Shown in pieces: positions 27,819 to 36,708 of a stretch of DNA of 64,000 bases (its first letter is position 1; each line of letters opens with the position of its first letter). This DNA is from Bacteroidales bacterium (GTDB lineage: Bacteria > Bacteroidota > Bacteroidia > Bacteroidales > GCA-2748055). Both the position numbers and the translations under genes were made by a program. The stretch is from positions 31,052 through 95,051 of the forward strand of contig JAIOZM010000003.1 of NCBI GenBank assembly GCA_021740585.1, written 5' to 3'. Under the pieces are notes generated by a model that did not search any database, had not been told where the DNA came from, and saw nothing but the letters and a program-made list of their open reading frames with translations.

Positions 27819-27848
27819 GGTTGGGCCTTTTTGAAGGCATTACCAACC
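27819..27848 (+). other. GC-rich hairpin after ssb
   Basis: Bases 27819-27827 (ggttgggcc) pair with 27836-27848 (ggc...ccaacc) with a 4-base bulge and an 8-base loop. There is no following T tract, so it may be an mRNA-stabilising stem rather than a terminator. Confidence 0.45.
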
Positions 27849-27858
27849 AGGTGTCCGC

Positions 27859-27887
27859 TGTGCATTTTTTTGCACACCAGATTTTTT
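27859..27887 (+). terminator. Possible rho-independent terminator of ssb
   Basis: A 6-bp stem TGTGCA/TGCACA with a six-T loop (27859-27876) is followed within 5 bases by ATTTTTTATG. The stem is short, so efficiency is doubtful. Confidence 0.4.
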
Positions 27888-27987
27888 ATGCTTTTGTGTG
27901 TTTTTCCGCCATAATTTCCAGACTCACCTATTATGATTCCTGTTTAATTTTTTCAAATTTTTCAATTCGGGGGTAACTTCTGCTAGC

Positions 27988-28137
27988 ATGAAGAGGAAAA
28001 CTGAAATTGAGATAATCGGGTTCAATATTAATGACTTATGGAGATTTGTCGTTGTTGAGCTGGTCGAGAAATGGAGGTCATATAACAATCAGAATATCAA
28101 TGGCATACACCTGCCGTTTCACATTAAGTATAAATAA
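27988..28137 (+). CDS. Possible 49-residue ORF, hypothetical
   Basis: An ATG-started frame of 49 codons in the 446-bp gap between ssb and the carboxyltransferase gene. The predicted product is basic with one amphipathic, partly hydrophobic stretch (NDLWRFVVVELVEKW). No family is recognised and no ribosome binding site is obvious. It may be a remnant or chance frame. The rest of the gap holds the two hairpins after ssb and the promoter of the next operon. Confidence 0.25.
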   Translation: MKRKTEIEIIGFNINDLWRFVVVELVEKWRSYNNQNINGIHLPFHIKYK

Positions 28138-28161
28138 AATTCTAAAAATTAATTTATTTAT

Positions 28162-28169
28162 TACATTTG
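28162..28169 (+). promoter_or_regulatory. -7 promoter element TACATTTG for the carboxylase operon
   Basis: Exact TAnnTTTG 80 bp before the carboxyltransferase start; it predicts a leader of about 70 nt. The -33 region is AT-rich without a clear TTTG. Confidence 0.45.
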
Positions 28170-28249
28170 CAAGGTAAAGAAAGTATGATATTTATCAGGC
28201 TTTTTTAATATTTGAATTGTAAAAAAGACCTTATTATAAGCCTTATACA

Positions 28250-29809
28250 ATGGATATAGAAGGAAGAAATTTCAAAAAGTTTCTCGATCGTGAAAAAATT
28301 TTCGAGGAACAGAATAGTCAGGAAGTTGTTGAAAAGCAGCATGCAAGAGGTAAGCTTTCAGCCAGAGAACGAATACACATCTTATTTGATGAAGGATCTT
28401 TTGAAGAAATAGACGCTTTTGTTGCTCCTTTGGGTGATGATACAGGTTTTGGTAAAATGCAAAGGGCTTACGGCGATGGTGTAATTATTGGTCATGGCAA
28501 GATAAGTAATCGTCTTGCATTTGCATATGCACAAGATTTCAATGTTATGGGTGGATCATTGGGTCAGATTCATGCAAGAAAGATTGCTAAAATTCAGGAT
28601 ATGGCCTTAAAGATGGGCGCTCCAATAATTGGACTAATTGATTCAGGAGGCGCGAGAATTCAGGAAGGAATTGCCAGTCTTGCCGGGTATTCATCTATAT
28701 TTTACAGAAATGTTCAAGCCTCCGGAGTAATTCCACAGGTTTCTGTGATTATGGGACCTGCAGCAGGTGGTGCTGTTTACTCGCCTTCTATAACAGATTT
28801 TGTTTTTATGACGAACAAAACCAGTTATATGTTTGTAACCGGCCCAAATGTGGTGAAGGAAGTTCTTAATGAGGATGTTACTCTCGAAGAGCTGGGCGGT
28901 GCTGAGGTACATTCCCGTAAATCGGGAATTGCAAATCTTATGTATGAAGATGAAGAAAATACACTTTTTGGAGTTAAGAAACTGCTTTCCTATTTACCAT
29001 CAAATAATCTGGATAATCCTCCATATATAGAATGTATTGAAGATGCAAAGGATAATACCAGAATGAAACTGAGAGATATAGTGCCTGATGATGCAAATAA
29101 ACCCTATGATGTAAAAGAAGTAATACATTTAATTTGTGATAAAGGTTCATTTTTTGAGATTTCAGAATTATTTGCTCAAAACATTGTTGTAGGATTTGGG
29201 AGGCTGGAAGGAAAAACAATCGGAATTCTGGCAAATCAGCCTAAAGTTCTGGCAGGGACTCTGGATATTAATTCTTCCATGAAGGGAGCCAGATTTATAC
29301 GATTCTGTGATTCCTTCAATATTCCGATTCTAACCCTTGAGGATGTTCCCGGTTTTCTTCCCGGAGTGGATCAGGAGCATAACGGAATTATCCGACATGG
29401 GGCAAAATTGCTTTATGCTTATGCTGACGCTACGGTTCCCAGAATTACGGTAATTCTGAGAAAATCATACGGTGGGGCATATTGTGTGATGAATTCTAAA
29501 AATTTAGGTGGCGATTTTAATTTCGCCTGGCCAACTGCCGAAATTGCAGTTATGGGACCTGAAGGTGCAGTAGCCATTCTTTATAAAAGAGAACTAGCCG
29601 CCTCCGACGACCCACTGAAACTGAAGAAGGAGTTGGCAGCTCAGTATAGAAATGAGATTGCGAATCCTTATGTTGCAGACGAAAAGGGATATATTGATGA
29701 AGTTATAGATCCTGCAAATACACGAAAAAAATTGATTTCTGCTTTTGAGGCCCTTGAAAACAAACATGTCAATGTACCTTCAAGAAAGCATGGAAATATA
29801 CCATTGTAA
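28250..29809 (+). CDS. Acyl-CoA carboxylase carboxyltransferase subunit (propionyl-CoA type)
   Basis: A 519-residue carboxyltransferase of the PccB/MmdA family that moves CO2 between carboxybiotin and an acyl-CoA. Both crotonase-like halves are present, with oxyanion-hole glycines in DSGGARIQEG and GPAAGGAVYSP in the N half, and GFLPGVDQEHNGIIRHGAKLLYA and SYGGAYCVM in the C half. It is the first gene of a complete operon with a biotin carboxylase (9 bp on) and a biotin carrier. With all three parts, the complex is expected to be an ATP-dependent acyl-CoA (propionyl- or acetyl-CoA) carboxylase, rather than a sodium-pumping decarboxylase. A paralogue lies at 43569. Confidence 0.9.
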   Translation: MDIEGRNFKKFLDREKIFEEQNSQEVVEKQHARGKLSARERIHILFDEGSFEEIDAFVAPLGDDTGFGKMQRAYGDGVIIGHGKISNRLAFAYAQDFNVMGGSLGQIHARKIAKIQDMALKMGAPIIGLIDSGGARIQEGIASLAGYSSIFYRNVQASGVIPQVSVIMGPAAGGAVYSPSITDFVFMTNKTSYMFVTGPNVVKEVLNEDVTLEELGGAEVHSRKSGIANLMYEDEENTLFGVKKLLSYLPSNNLDNPPYIECIEDAKDNTRMKLRDIVPDDANKPYDVKEVIHLICDKGSFFEISELFAQNIVVGFGRLEGKTIGILANQPKVLAGTLDINSSMKGARFIRFCDSFNIPILTLEDVPGFLPGVDQEHNGIIRHGAKLLYAYADATVPRITVILRKSYGGAYCVMNSKNLGGDFNFAWPTAEIAVMGPEGAVAILYKRELAASDDPLKLKKELAAQYRNEIANPYVADEKGYIDEVIDPANTRKKLISAFEALENKHVNVPSRKHGNIPL

Positions 29810-29818
29810 ACAATCATT

Positions 29819-31324
29819 ATGGAAATAAAAAGCATACTTATAGCTAATCGTGGAGAAATAGCTGTTAGAGTTATTAATACAGCCAGGATGATGGGTATTG
29901 CCACCTGGGTAATAAAAACAGCTAAGGAACCAAATGCATATTACCTCACTCAGGGAGATCATATAATTGATTTTACAGAACGTACAGAAGAAATTGCCGA
30001 ATTTTTAGATATAGAGGCAATTGTTAAAGCAATAAAAGACAATAATATTTCTGCAGTTCATCCAGGATACGGATTCCTTGCTGAGAGTCCGGTTTTTGCC
30101 AAACGATGTGCTGAGGAAAAAATTATTTATATCGGGCCTTCATCCGAAGCAATATTTAAGATGGGTAATAAAACCATCGCCAAACAACTTGCCAGAGAGC
30201 ATAAAGTACCTCTTTTAGGTGGAAGTAAAGGTAATCTGGCTTCTCCGGAAGAAGCTGTAAAAATAGCAAATGAGATTGGTTATCCGGTGATTCTTAAAGC
30301 TGCGTCTGGTGGCGGAGGAAGAGGAATGAGAATTGTTGAGGAAGAGAAGAGTATTGCAAAAATGTTTAAAATGGCCAGCTCTGAGGCAGAAAAAGCATTT
30401 AATGATCCCGATGTATTTGTTGAGAAGTATGTCAGAAATCCAAGGCATATTGAATTCCAGATTTTTGGTGATCAGCATGGAAATATAATTCATTTGGGCG
30501 AAAGAGAGTGCTCTGTTCAGAGAAAACACCAAAAGCTCATTGAAGAGTCTCCTTCGGCGGCTCTGGATGAGAATTTGAGAAAAAAAATGGGCGAGGCAGC
30601 TATTAATATTGCAAAGTCAGTAAATTATTTTAGTGCAGGTACAGTTGAGTTTCTACTCGATGACGATATGAAATTCTATTTCATGGAGATGAATACCAGA
30701 ATTCAGGTTGAACATCCTGTTACAGAAATGATTACAGGCCTCGATTTGATTGAGTGGCAAATCAGAATAGCTCGTGGTGAGAAGCTGCCTCTCAAACAAT
30801 CGGAAGTGAAAATAAATGGCTGGGCTTTTGAATTCAGGATTAATGCAGAAGATGTTCAGTCCGGTTTTTCACCTAGTTTGGGCATAATAGAGAAAATTTC
30901 ATTGCCACGATCTAAAAATATCAGAATTGATACGGGTGTGGTGGAAGGCTCGCGAATTACCCCTTATTTTGATTCTATGGTGGCTAAATTAATCGTTCAT
31001 GGTGAAACCAGGGAAAAAGCCATTTTATATTCTCAAAATGCACTGAAAAAGTTATGGATCAAAGGACTTAAAACTACCATTCCTTTTTGCAATGCGGTAT
31101 TGTTGAATAAGAATTTCAGAAAAGGAAAATACGACACTTCTTTCCTGACTAAAGAAATGACTAAACACTATCATGAGGGTCAGGATGACGAAATGCTTGC
31201 TGCATTTTTCGCTACATACGATTTTGTTAATGAGGTAGAAAAAGTTGAAACCAAAGAAGTTGATTTTGACAAGGGAAAAAATATTGCTCCCTGGGTCTTG
31301 AAAAAACGCCTTAAATCATTGTAA
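29819..31324 (+). CDS. Biotin carboxylase subunit of acyl-CoA carboxylase
   Basis: A 501-residue AccC/PccA-type biotin carboxylase, carboxylating the biotin of the carrier protein with ATP and bicarbonate. Visible motifs: N-terminal ILIANRGEIAVRV, the ATP-grasp loop KAASGGGGRGMR (about 160-171), ERECSVQRKHQK (about 228-239), and the catalytic MEMNTRIQVEHPVTEM (about 289-304). The last ~50 residues are extra relative to the ~450-residue AccC but hold no biotin domain. It lies in the middle of the three-gene operon. Confidence 0.93.
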   Translation: MEIKSILIANRGEIAVRVINTARMMGIATWVIKTAKEPNAYYLTQGDHIIDFTERTEEIAEFLDIEAIVKAIKDNNISAVHPGYGFLAESPVFAKRCAEEKIIYIGPSSEAIFKMGNKTIAKQLAREHKVPLLGGSKGNLASPEEAVKIANEIGYPVILKAASGGGGRGMRIVEEEKSIAKMFKMASSEAEKAFNDPDVFVEKYVRNPRHIEFQIFGDQHGNIIHLGERECSVQRKHQKLIEESPSAALDENLRKKMGEAAINIAKSVNYFSAGTVEFLLDDDMKFYFMEMNTRIQVEHPVTEMITGLDLIEWQIRIARGEKLPLKQSEVKINGWAFEFRINAEDVQSGFSPSLGIIEKISLPRSKNIRIDTGVVEGSRITPYFDSMVAKLIVHGETREKAILYSQNALKKLWIKGLKTTIPFCNAVLLNKNFRKGKYDTSFLTKEMTKHYHEGQDDEMLAAFFATYDFVNEVEKVETKEVDFDKGKNIAPWVLKKRLKSL

Positions 31325-31337
31325 AAGATTTTTAGAC

Positions 31338-31874
31338 ATGGTAAGACATAACGGAAAAACACAAAAGGATAAGTTCTACGCATGCACACCCAAAGGGAAA
31401 AATTACGAGGTAGTAAATCCTTTGGGCGAAAAAGTAAAAGTAAAAGGGAAAAGCCTGAGCGTAACCATTGTAAATGAACCTGGAAACTTTACCTACCTTA
31501 TATACAAGAAAAAGAAATACCAACTTGAAATTCTGGAAAAGAATCAGAATAAATATACGGTAATGATAAATGGCGTTTGGTATAATTTTTCTATAGAAAC
31601 GCCGATTTCTTATAAAAGAATGAAGACTCTCTCCAAAACACAGGTTCTTTCCCGAGTGGAGAAAATTACGGCTCCTATGCCGGGAAAAATTCTTGATATT
31701 ATGGTGGAGGAAGGAAGTCAGATTAAAGAAGGGGAAGCTCTTTTTATTCTTGAAGCCATGAAAATGCAAAACGAAATCGTTTCAAATGTTTCGGGAAAGC
31801 TTGGGAAAATAAATTTCAGGCAGAACGACAATGTGATGAAAGACGATATTATACTCGAAATAGAGCGAGCCTAA
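31338..31874 (+). CDS. Biotin carboxyl carrier subunit of acyl-CoA carboxylase
   Basis: A 178-residue carrier. The last 75 residues form a biotinyl domain with the biotin site Lys142 in the EAMKMQN motif. The N-terminal ~100 residues are beta-rich and basic (VKVKGKSLSVTIVNE, YTVMINGVWYNF) and resemble the BC-CT interaction domain of PccA alpha chains, here as part of a separate polypeptide. It starts 13 bp after the biotin carboxylase gene. Its TAA stop overlaps that of the convergent ddl gene by 4 bp. Confidence 0.9.
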   Translation: MVRHNGKTQKDKFYACTPKGKNYEVVNPLGEKVKVKGKSLSVTIVNEPGNFTYLIYKKKKYQLEILEKNQNKYTVMINGVWYNFSIETPISYKRMKTLSKTQVLSRVEKITAPMPGKILDIMVEEGSQIKEGEALFILEAMKMQNEIVSNVSGKLGKINFRQNDNVMKDDIILEIERA

Positions 31875-32851
31875 TTTTCCACTTCATTTATAATCTTTAA
31901 TAAAATATCTTCAACTTTGAGGTTTAAAGACCTGATTTGCTTAGGGATAATACTTTCTTTACTCATTCCGGGAACAGAATTCAATTCAAGGAAAAATAGT
32001 TGACTTCCTTTTAAAATAAAGTCTATTCGAACGATTCCTTTGCAATTTAATTGATCATAAATGTCAGAGGCTATAGACTGTGCCTGAATGTTTATTTCTT
32101 CCGGAATCCTGGCAGGTGTAATTTCATCCGACATTCCTTTCTTATATTTTGCCTCAAAATCGAAGAAATCATTTTTTGATACGATTTCAGTTATAGGGAA
32201 AATAAATTTTTCAGATTTTGTTTTTAATAGTCCGCAACTAATTTCAATCCCCTTAACGTAAGATTCAATAATTACTTCTGTGTCTTCTTTAAGCGCTTCA
32301 AAAATAGCGGATTCGATTTCTTCTCTGGCAATTACTTTTGACACACCAAAGCTTGAGCCTCCGTTATTGGGCTTGATAAAGCATGGAAGACCTGTTTTAT
32401 TTATAATTTTATCAATATCAATCACTTCCCCTTTACGGTATAAATAGGCTTCAGGAGTGAGAAAATTACTATTCTTAAGAAAAACCTTGCAGGCATATTT
32501 ATTAAAACTTAAAGCTGAAGACAAAACTCCGGAGGTGTTATAGGGAATATTATGCATTTCAAGAAGAGATTGAATTTTCCCATCCTCTCCCGGTGTTCCA
32601 TGAATAATAATAAATGCAAAGTCGAAAAATACTTTTTTACCGTCTTCAAGTTCAAGGCTGAAATCATTCAGGTTGAGGGTACTTGCTTCTCCATTTTCAG
32701 GAAGATAAGTCCATTTTCCCTTTTTAACCCGTATGCGATAAGGTGAAAAGCCAAGTTTTCTGAGATAAATATAAATTTCTTTGGCACTTTTTTCAGAAAT
32801 GACATATTCAGAGGAATTTCCTCCCTGTAAAATGGCAATATTTTTAATCAT
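31871..32851 (-). CDS. ddl: D-alanine--D-alanine ligase
   Basis: Makes the D-Ala-D-Ala dipeptide of peptidoglycan. A 326-residue ATP-grasp enzyme with the N-terminal ILQGGNSSEYVISEKSA segment, HGTPGEDG near residues 84-91, the ATP loop FIKPNNGGSSFGVSK (about 159-173), and the metal-binding FFLELNSVPGM near the C-terminus. It is the last gene of a minus-strand cluster (PASTA protein, T9SS cargo, RluA, Ddl). Usual ligase length in the phylum. Confidence 0.95.
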   Translation of the reverse strand: MIKNIAILQGGNSSEYVISEKSAKEIYIYLRKLGFSPYRIRVKKGKWTYLPENGEASTLNLNDFSLELEDGKKVFFDFAFIIIHGTPGEDGKIQSLLEMHNIPYNTSGVLSSALSFNKYACKVFLKNSNFLTPEAYLYRKGEVIDIDKIINKTGLPCFIKPNNGGSSFGVSKVIAREEIESAIFEALKEDTEVIIESYVKGIEISCGLLKTKSEKFIFPITEIVSKNDFFDFEAKYKKGMSDEITPARIPEEINIQAQSIASDIYDQLNCKGIVRIDFILKGSQLFFLELNSVPGMSKESIIPKQIRSLNLKVEDILLKIINEVEN

Positions 32852-32890
32852 GAATTAAAATTCTGAAGCAAAGATAAGGATTTATTATAA

Positions 32891-33922
32891 TTACAATTCG
32901 TCTTCACGTCCCCCGGTATATCTTCTCCATTTTTCGAGAACGGCCTGCATATCCTCAGGTAATTCAGAGTCGAAAGTAATTTCTTTTCCGGTAACGGGGT
33001 GCACAAAACCGAGTGTTTTTGCATGAAGTGCCTGTCGGGGCATTACCTGAAAGCAATTTTGAACAAACTGTTTATATTTGGTAAACACTGTACCTCTCAA
33101 AATTTGATCGCCACCATATTCTCTATCGTTGAAAATAGGGTGTTTAATTGATTGAAAATGAACTCTTATCTGATGGGTACGGCCTGTTTCCAGTCTGCAT
33201 TCTACCAAATTAACATAATCAAAACGTTCAAGGACTCTATAGTGGGTTACGGCATGTTTTCCATCGCTGCCATCTTTAAATACCCACATTTGTTTTCTGT
33301 CTTTTGGATTTCGTCCAATATTACCTTCAATCGTGCCTTCATCTTCTTCCATATTACCCCAAACAAGGGCCTGATAGGTTCTTTTGGATGTTTTATGAAA
33401 AAACTGACTGGCAAGTTTATTCAATGCTATTTCATTTTTAGCGACTACTAAAAGACCGGAAGTATCTTTATCGATTCGGTGCACCAAGCCCGGTCTTTCC
33501 TCTCCGGCTTGAAAAAGAGGATTGTCTTTCAAGTGGAACATCAATGCATTAATCATGGTTCCGTTATAATTTCCCAGCCCCGGATGTACCACCATTCCCG
33601 GTTTTTTATTTACTATGAGTAAACTTTCATCCTCATACACAATTTCAATAGGAATATCTTCCTGTATAAGTTTAAGTTCTCTGGGTGCTGAAGGCAATAC
33701 TATTGAAATGCTGTCGCGTGGCTTAACTTTATAATTGGGTTTTACTGCCACACCATTAACTAAAATATTTCCTGCCTGAGCGGCAGCCTGAATCCGGCTG
33801 CGCGAAGTGCTTTCAAGTCTGTTTACGAGGAATTTATCTATTCTAAGGATAGACTGTCCGCCGTCGGCCTCGAATCTAAAATGTTCAAATAATTCCTGAC
33901 TTTCTAATTGATCATCTTCCAT
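32891..33922 (-). CDS. RluA/RluD family pseudouridine synthase
   Basis: A 343-residue enzyme converting uridines in rRNA to pseudouridine. An S4 RNA-binding domain (about 28-90) precedes the catalytic domain, where the family motif HRIDKDTSGL carries the predicted catalytic Asp151. The two-domain layout fits RluD (23S rRNA helix 69), but exact target sites cannot be read from the sequence. It lies between the T9SS cargo gene (13 bp) and ddl (39 bp) in the same direction. Confidence 0.93.
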   Translation of the reverse strand: MEDDQLESQELFEHFRFEADGGQSILRIDKFLVNRLESTSRSRIQAAAQAGNILVNGVAVKPNYKVKPRDSISIVLPSAPRELKLIQEDIPIEIVYEDESLLIVNKKPGMVVHPGLGNYNGTMINALMFHLKDNPLFQAGEERPGLVHRIDKDTSGLLVVAKNEIALNKLASQFFHKTSKRTYQALVWGNMEEDEGTIEGNIGRNPKDRKQMWVFKDGSDGKHAVTHYRVLERFDYVNLVECRLETGRTHQIRVHFQSIKHPIFNDREYGGDQILRGTVFTKYKQFVQNCFQVMPRQALHAKTLGFVHPVTGKEITFDSELPEDMQAVLEKWRRYTGGREDEL

Positions 33923-33935
33923 TTTAAATGAAGCT

Positions 33936-35795
33936 TTAGCGACGTATTAATATTTTCCGGTTCATCCGAATCCCAGATTTTAAACTCCTTAGGGATAATA
34001 TGTAAACGCCTTCCTTAATTCCGGAAATATTAAGACTTTGATTTAAATCTTGATTAGACTTTAAAACTATTCTTCCCATTAAATCTGTAATTTCAATTTC
34101 AAAGTTTGAATAATCCTCCTGAAGAAATGAAATATTTAAAATTTGATCAGCTGGGTTTGGGTAAACCAAAAAATTACTTTCTGAGGAAGGCAGGCTTTCA
34201 GGTGCGCTTGTTGGCAGCGGCAATAAAGAAAATACCGGTCTGATCATTATAGTGCCAGGCGCTTGTGAGTTTTGCCATCCTGACCCCAGATTATAGAAAT
34301 TATTGCTGGTGTTTATCCGGTTAAGGTCAAAACCTATGTTGGAAATTTTGTCAACTGTTTTGCCCCATCCCACAAAAAAATCTCCATCTATAAATACTGG
34401 AGTATCCAGTTCGTAACGGGTATATTTATTTAATTCTGTACTATAAATTGGTTTTAATCCTAATTGCTCATAGATTAAATTACCAGGTTTACCATTATCA
34501 TTGTCCCATAGCTTCAGATAGAAGTAATAGTTTAAATTTAAACTGTCTTTTATCTGATTGAAATAAAAATCAACTGCTCTGAGTGAGTCAGGTTTAAAAG
34601 CTTCAAAGTGAACCGCAACAGATGCGTTTTTTGTTCCTTGTCCATTCAATCCATAACCGCCTTCTGCACTTCCGTCGTCGTAGGCATAATATTTGTCAAA
34701 TACCTGAATATGGCGCAGAGTATCATTTACTTTATAATCGAAGGCATCTGTCTGAAGAATAGTCCGCAAAGAATAGGAAGCAACATCGCCAGCATTAAAT
34801 TCGAAAAGATAGGAGTAGTCAAAACTGAAACCTGAAAGACTTCCTGCAGGCATATCACTGGCAGTGGCAACCGATTTATACGTATTGGTATTATTTGTAT
34901 TCTTTATTTCAATGTATTTACTAACGTTTCTGTCAGCAGAATCGAGATTGGTAATCTCAGTATTTATAAATAAACTTCTTTGCTCGATATATGCAGATTG
35001 AAGGTGAGACCAGGGAATTGATTCATAATCATTTAACATGGAAGAAATCCTTTTTACATAGCTAACATCGCGTAAAACAGTATCTCCCAAATTCCGGTTC
35101 CTGTCGAGTTTAATATAATCAAGATGCCAATGATCCAGATTCCCAAACATATCGTCATAATCAAGATTTACGGGTAAACTGGCATAATTCAAAAAGCGAA
35201 ATTGAAATCCCTTTTTTAGAAATCGGTCGTCATCAACAGCTATCATAATTCTCTTAAAATCGCTCATTGCTTTTCCTTCTGCAGACCATACCCTTACCCA
35301 TTCGGAGGAATCTACCATATAAAACTCAAGACACAGAGAGTCGCCGGCTTCAGGTTGATCCCCCAAACCTTTGGCCAGATAAAAAAAACTTAAATAAACA
35401 CTATCACTCCCACTATAGAGAAGGTTAATGGGCAGGGAGGTGAGATAATCTGCAATATAGGATTTCGAACTTGCCTGAGGATATGGTGATCCATCGAAGT
35501 TGTAAGAATCTAAAGTTGCCATTCCGGCTGTAACGGGATTTTTACTGTATCGATTATTTATATATGCATAATTATCAATCCATTTAAGAGGGTTTGGTTC
35601 AACTTCCGAATCTGAAAAATCATCGATAAAAGGCAAGTCTAAAGTATCAGTAATGCTGCTCTTTTTTGAACCAGACGATTCAATCAGATAGTAATTTTTT
35701 GCATCCTGATTTCCCGATACCGGAAGAATAATTTCCTGAGACAATGCTTCAGTTAAGGGTAAAATAAACAATATGGTAATAAATAGTTTATTCAT
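33936..35795 (-). CDS. Secreted protein with type IX secretion sorting domain (type A)
   Basis: A 619-residue exported protein of unknown function. A signal peptide (MNKLFITILFILPLTEALSQ) is followed by long beta-rich regions with tyrosine and aspartate abundance, and a C-terminal T9SS type A domain of about 75 residues (starting at VYPNPADQILNISF, ending YILSLRS...NRKILIRR). An extracellular or surface location through T9SS is therefore expected. The start at 35795 is preferred over an upstream ATG at 35828 because it gives a clean signal peptide; it overlaps the stop of the PASTA gene by 8 bp. No enzymatic domain was recognised. Confidence 0.85.
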   Translation of the reverse strand: MNKLFITILFILPLTEALSQEIILPVSGNQDAKNYYLIESSGSKKSSITDTLDLPFIDDFSDSEVEPNPLKWIDNYAYINNRYSKNPVTAGMATLDSYNFDGSPYPQASSKSYIADYLTSLPINLLYSGSDSVYLSFFYLAKGLGDQPEAGDSLCLEFYMVDSSEWVRVWSAEGKAMSDFKRIMIAVDDDRFLKKGFQFRFLNYASLPVNLDYDDMFGNLDHWHLDYIKLDRNRNLGDTVLRDVSYVKRISSMLNDYESIPWSHLQSAYIEQRSLFINTEITNLDSADRNVSKYIEIKNTNNTNTYKSVATASDMPAGSLSGFSFDYSYLFEFNAGDVASYSLRTILQTDAFDYKVNDTLRHIQVFDKYYAYDDGSAEGGYGLNGQGTKNASVAVHFEAFKPDSLRAVDFYFNQIKDSLNLNYYFYLKLWDNDNGKPGNLIYEQLGLKPIYSTELNKYTRYELDTPVFIDGDFFVGWGKTVDKISNIGFDLNRINTSNNFYNLGSGWQNSQAPGTIMIRPVFSLLPLPTSAPESLPSSESNFLVYPNPADQILNISFLQEDYSNFEIEITDLMGRIVLKSNQDLNQSLNISGIKEGVYILSLRSLKSGIRMNRKILIRR

Positions 35796-36630
35796 TGAAA
35801 AGATTTTCATAATCGTCGCCGCCTTCAATTACTAATGTGTCGATAAAGGGAAGTTTGGTGGAATCGATAGTGAGAAAAATATCTACTTGTGAACCCAATT
35901 GCAGTCTGAATTCTTCATTAAATTCAGGTCTTTGCTGCCAGATAAAGGAGGCGATTGAATCTTCTTCATTTTTTACAGATGAATCATAGATTTCACCTCC
36001 GATATTCAGGTACCTGTCGTTCAGGTATTCTTTTGCCAGGAATCTTGAGAAGCCTATCAAATTTGGAACCGCCGTAGTCTCATTGCTTAATCCTTTGCCG
36101 AGGGTCAGGTTAATTTCTGATCCTTTTGGGAGAATAGCACCAGCCAGAATCAGACTGTCGTTATGCTTCTGTTCCAGCACAACATTCATGGCTATATCGG
36201 GTTTGTATGATAATTTTCCTACCACAAGTCCATTCGATTCTAGGATAGTACGAGCCTGTCTTAATGAAACTCCGGTTACCGTGGGCATGGCAACTTTTTC
36301 AGGATTAACTGCATTTTTTGTCAGATAAATTCTTCTGTTCTGCTTAACTTTTTCGCCTGGTTTTGGATTTTGTTTTGCAATTAATCCTTTTGGAAGATCT
36401 TTATAAAAGACAGAATCAGTAATTTCAAATCTGAGGTTTTTTGAAGAAGCTATAATACCCGCTTCCTCTTCAGTTAAGCCACTGAAATCGGGAACAGAAA
36501 TGGTTTGATTGTGTCGCGTAAAAATATGCAACCATAAAAAAATACCGGAAAGTAGTACGATGCTTAACGAGGCAGCGATGATCAGATTCTTCAGAAATCT
36601 TTTACTAATTAGAAACTTAAGGAACTCCAT
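35788..36630 (-). CDS. PASTA domain-containing membrane protein
   Basis: A 280-residue single-pass protein: one membrane helix (about 14-36) and three extracytoplasmic PASTA domains (about 42-108, 109-178 and 184-262), which in other proteins bind muropeptides or cell-wall precursors. There is no kinase domain, unlike the PASTA kinases of Gram-positives. The ATG at 36630 is chosen over a TTG at 36654, which coincides with the promoter element. It heads the minus-strand cluster ending in ddl; the proximity to ddl fits a peptidoglycan role. Confidence 0.88.
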   Translation of the reverse strand: MEFLKFLISKRFLKNLIIAASLSIVLLSGIFLWLHIFTRHNQTISVPDFSGLTEEEAGIIASSKNLRFEITDSVFYKDLPKGLIAKQNPKPGEKVKQNRRIYLTKNAVNPEKVAMPTVTGVSLRQARTILESNGLVVGKLSYKPDIAMNVVLEQKHNDSLILAGAILPKGSEINLTLGKGLSNETTAVPNLIGFSRFLAKEYLNDRYLNIGGEIYDSSVKNEEDSIASFIWQQRPEFNEEFRLQLGSQVDIFLTIDSTKLPFIDTLVIEGGDDYENLFNE

Positions 36631-36651
36631 ATTTTTTTTTAAAGAATAGGA

Positions 36652-36659
36652 CAAATATA
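36652..36659 (-). promoter_or_regulatory. -7 promoter element TATATTTG for the PASTA-ddl cluster
   Basis: Exact TAnnTTTG on the minus strand, 21 bp before the ATG at 36630. A TTTG at 36676-36679 is upstream but with a spacer of only 16 bp. Confidence 0.5.
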
Positions 36660-36708
36660 ATACAAATGCAATTTACAAACGGGAAAAACCCGCAAAAGGT
36701 ATGTCAAA

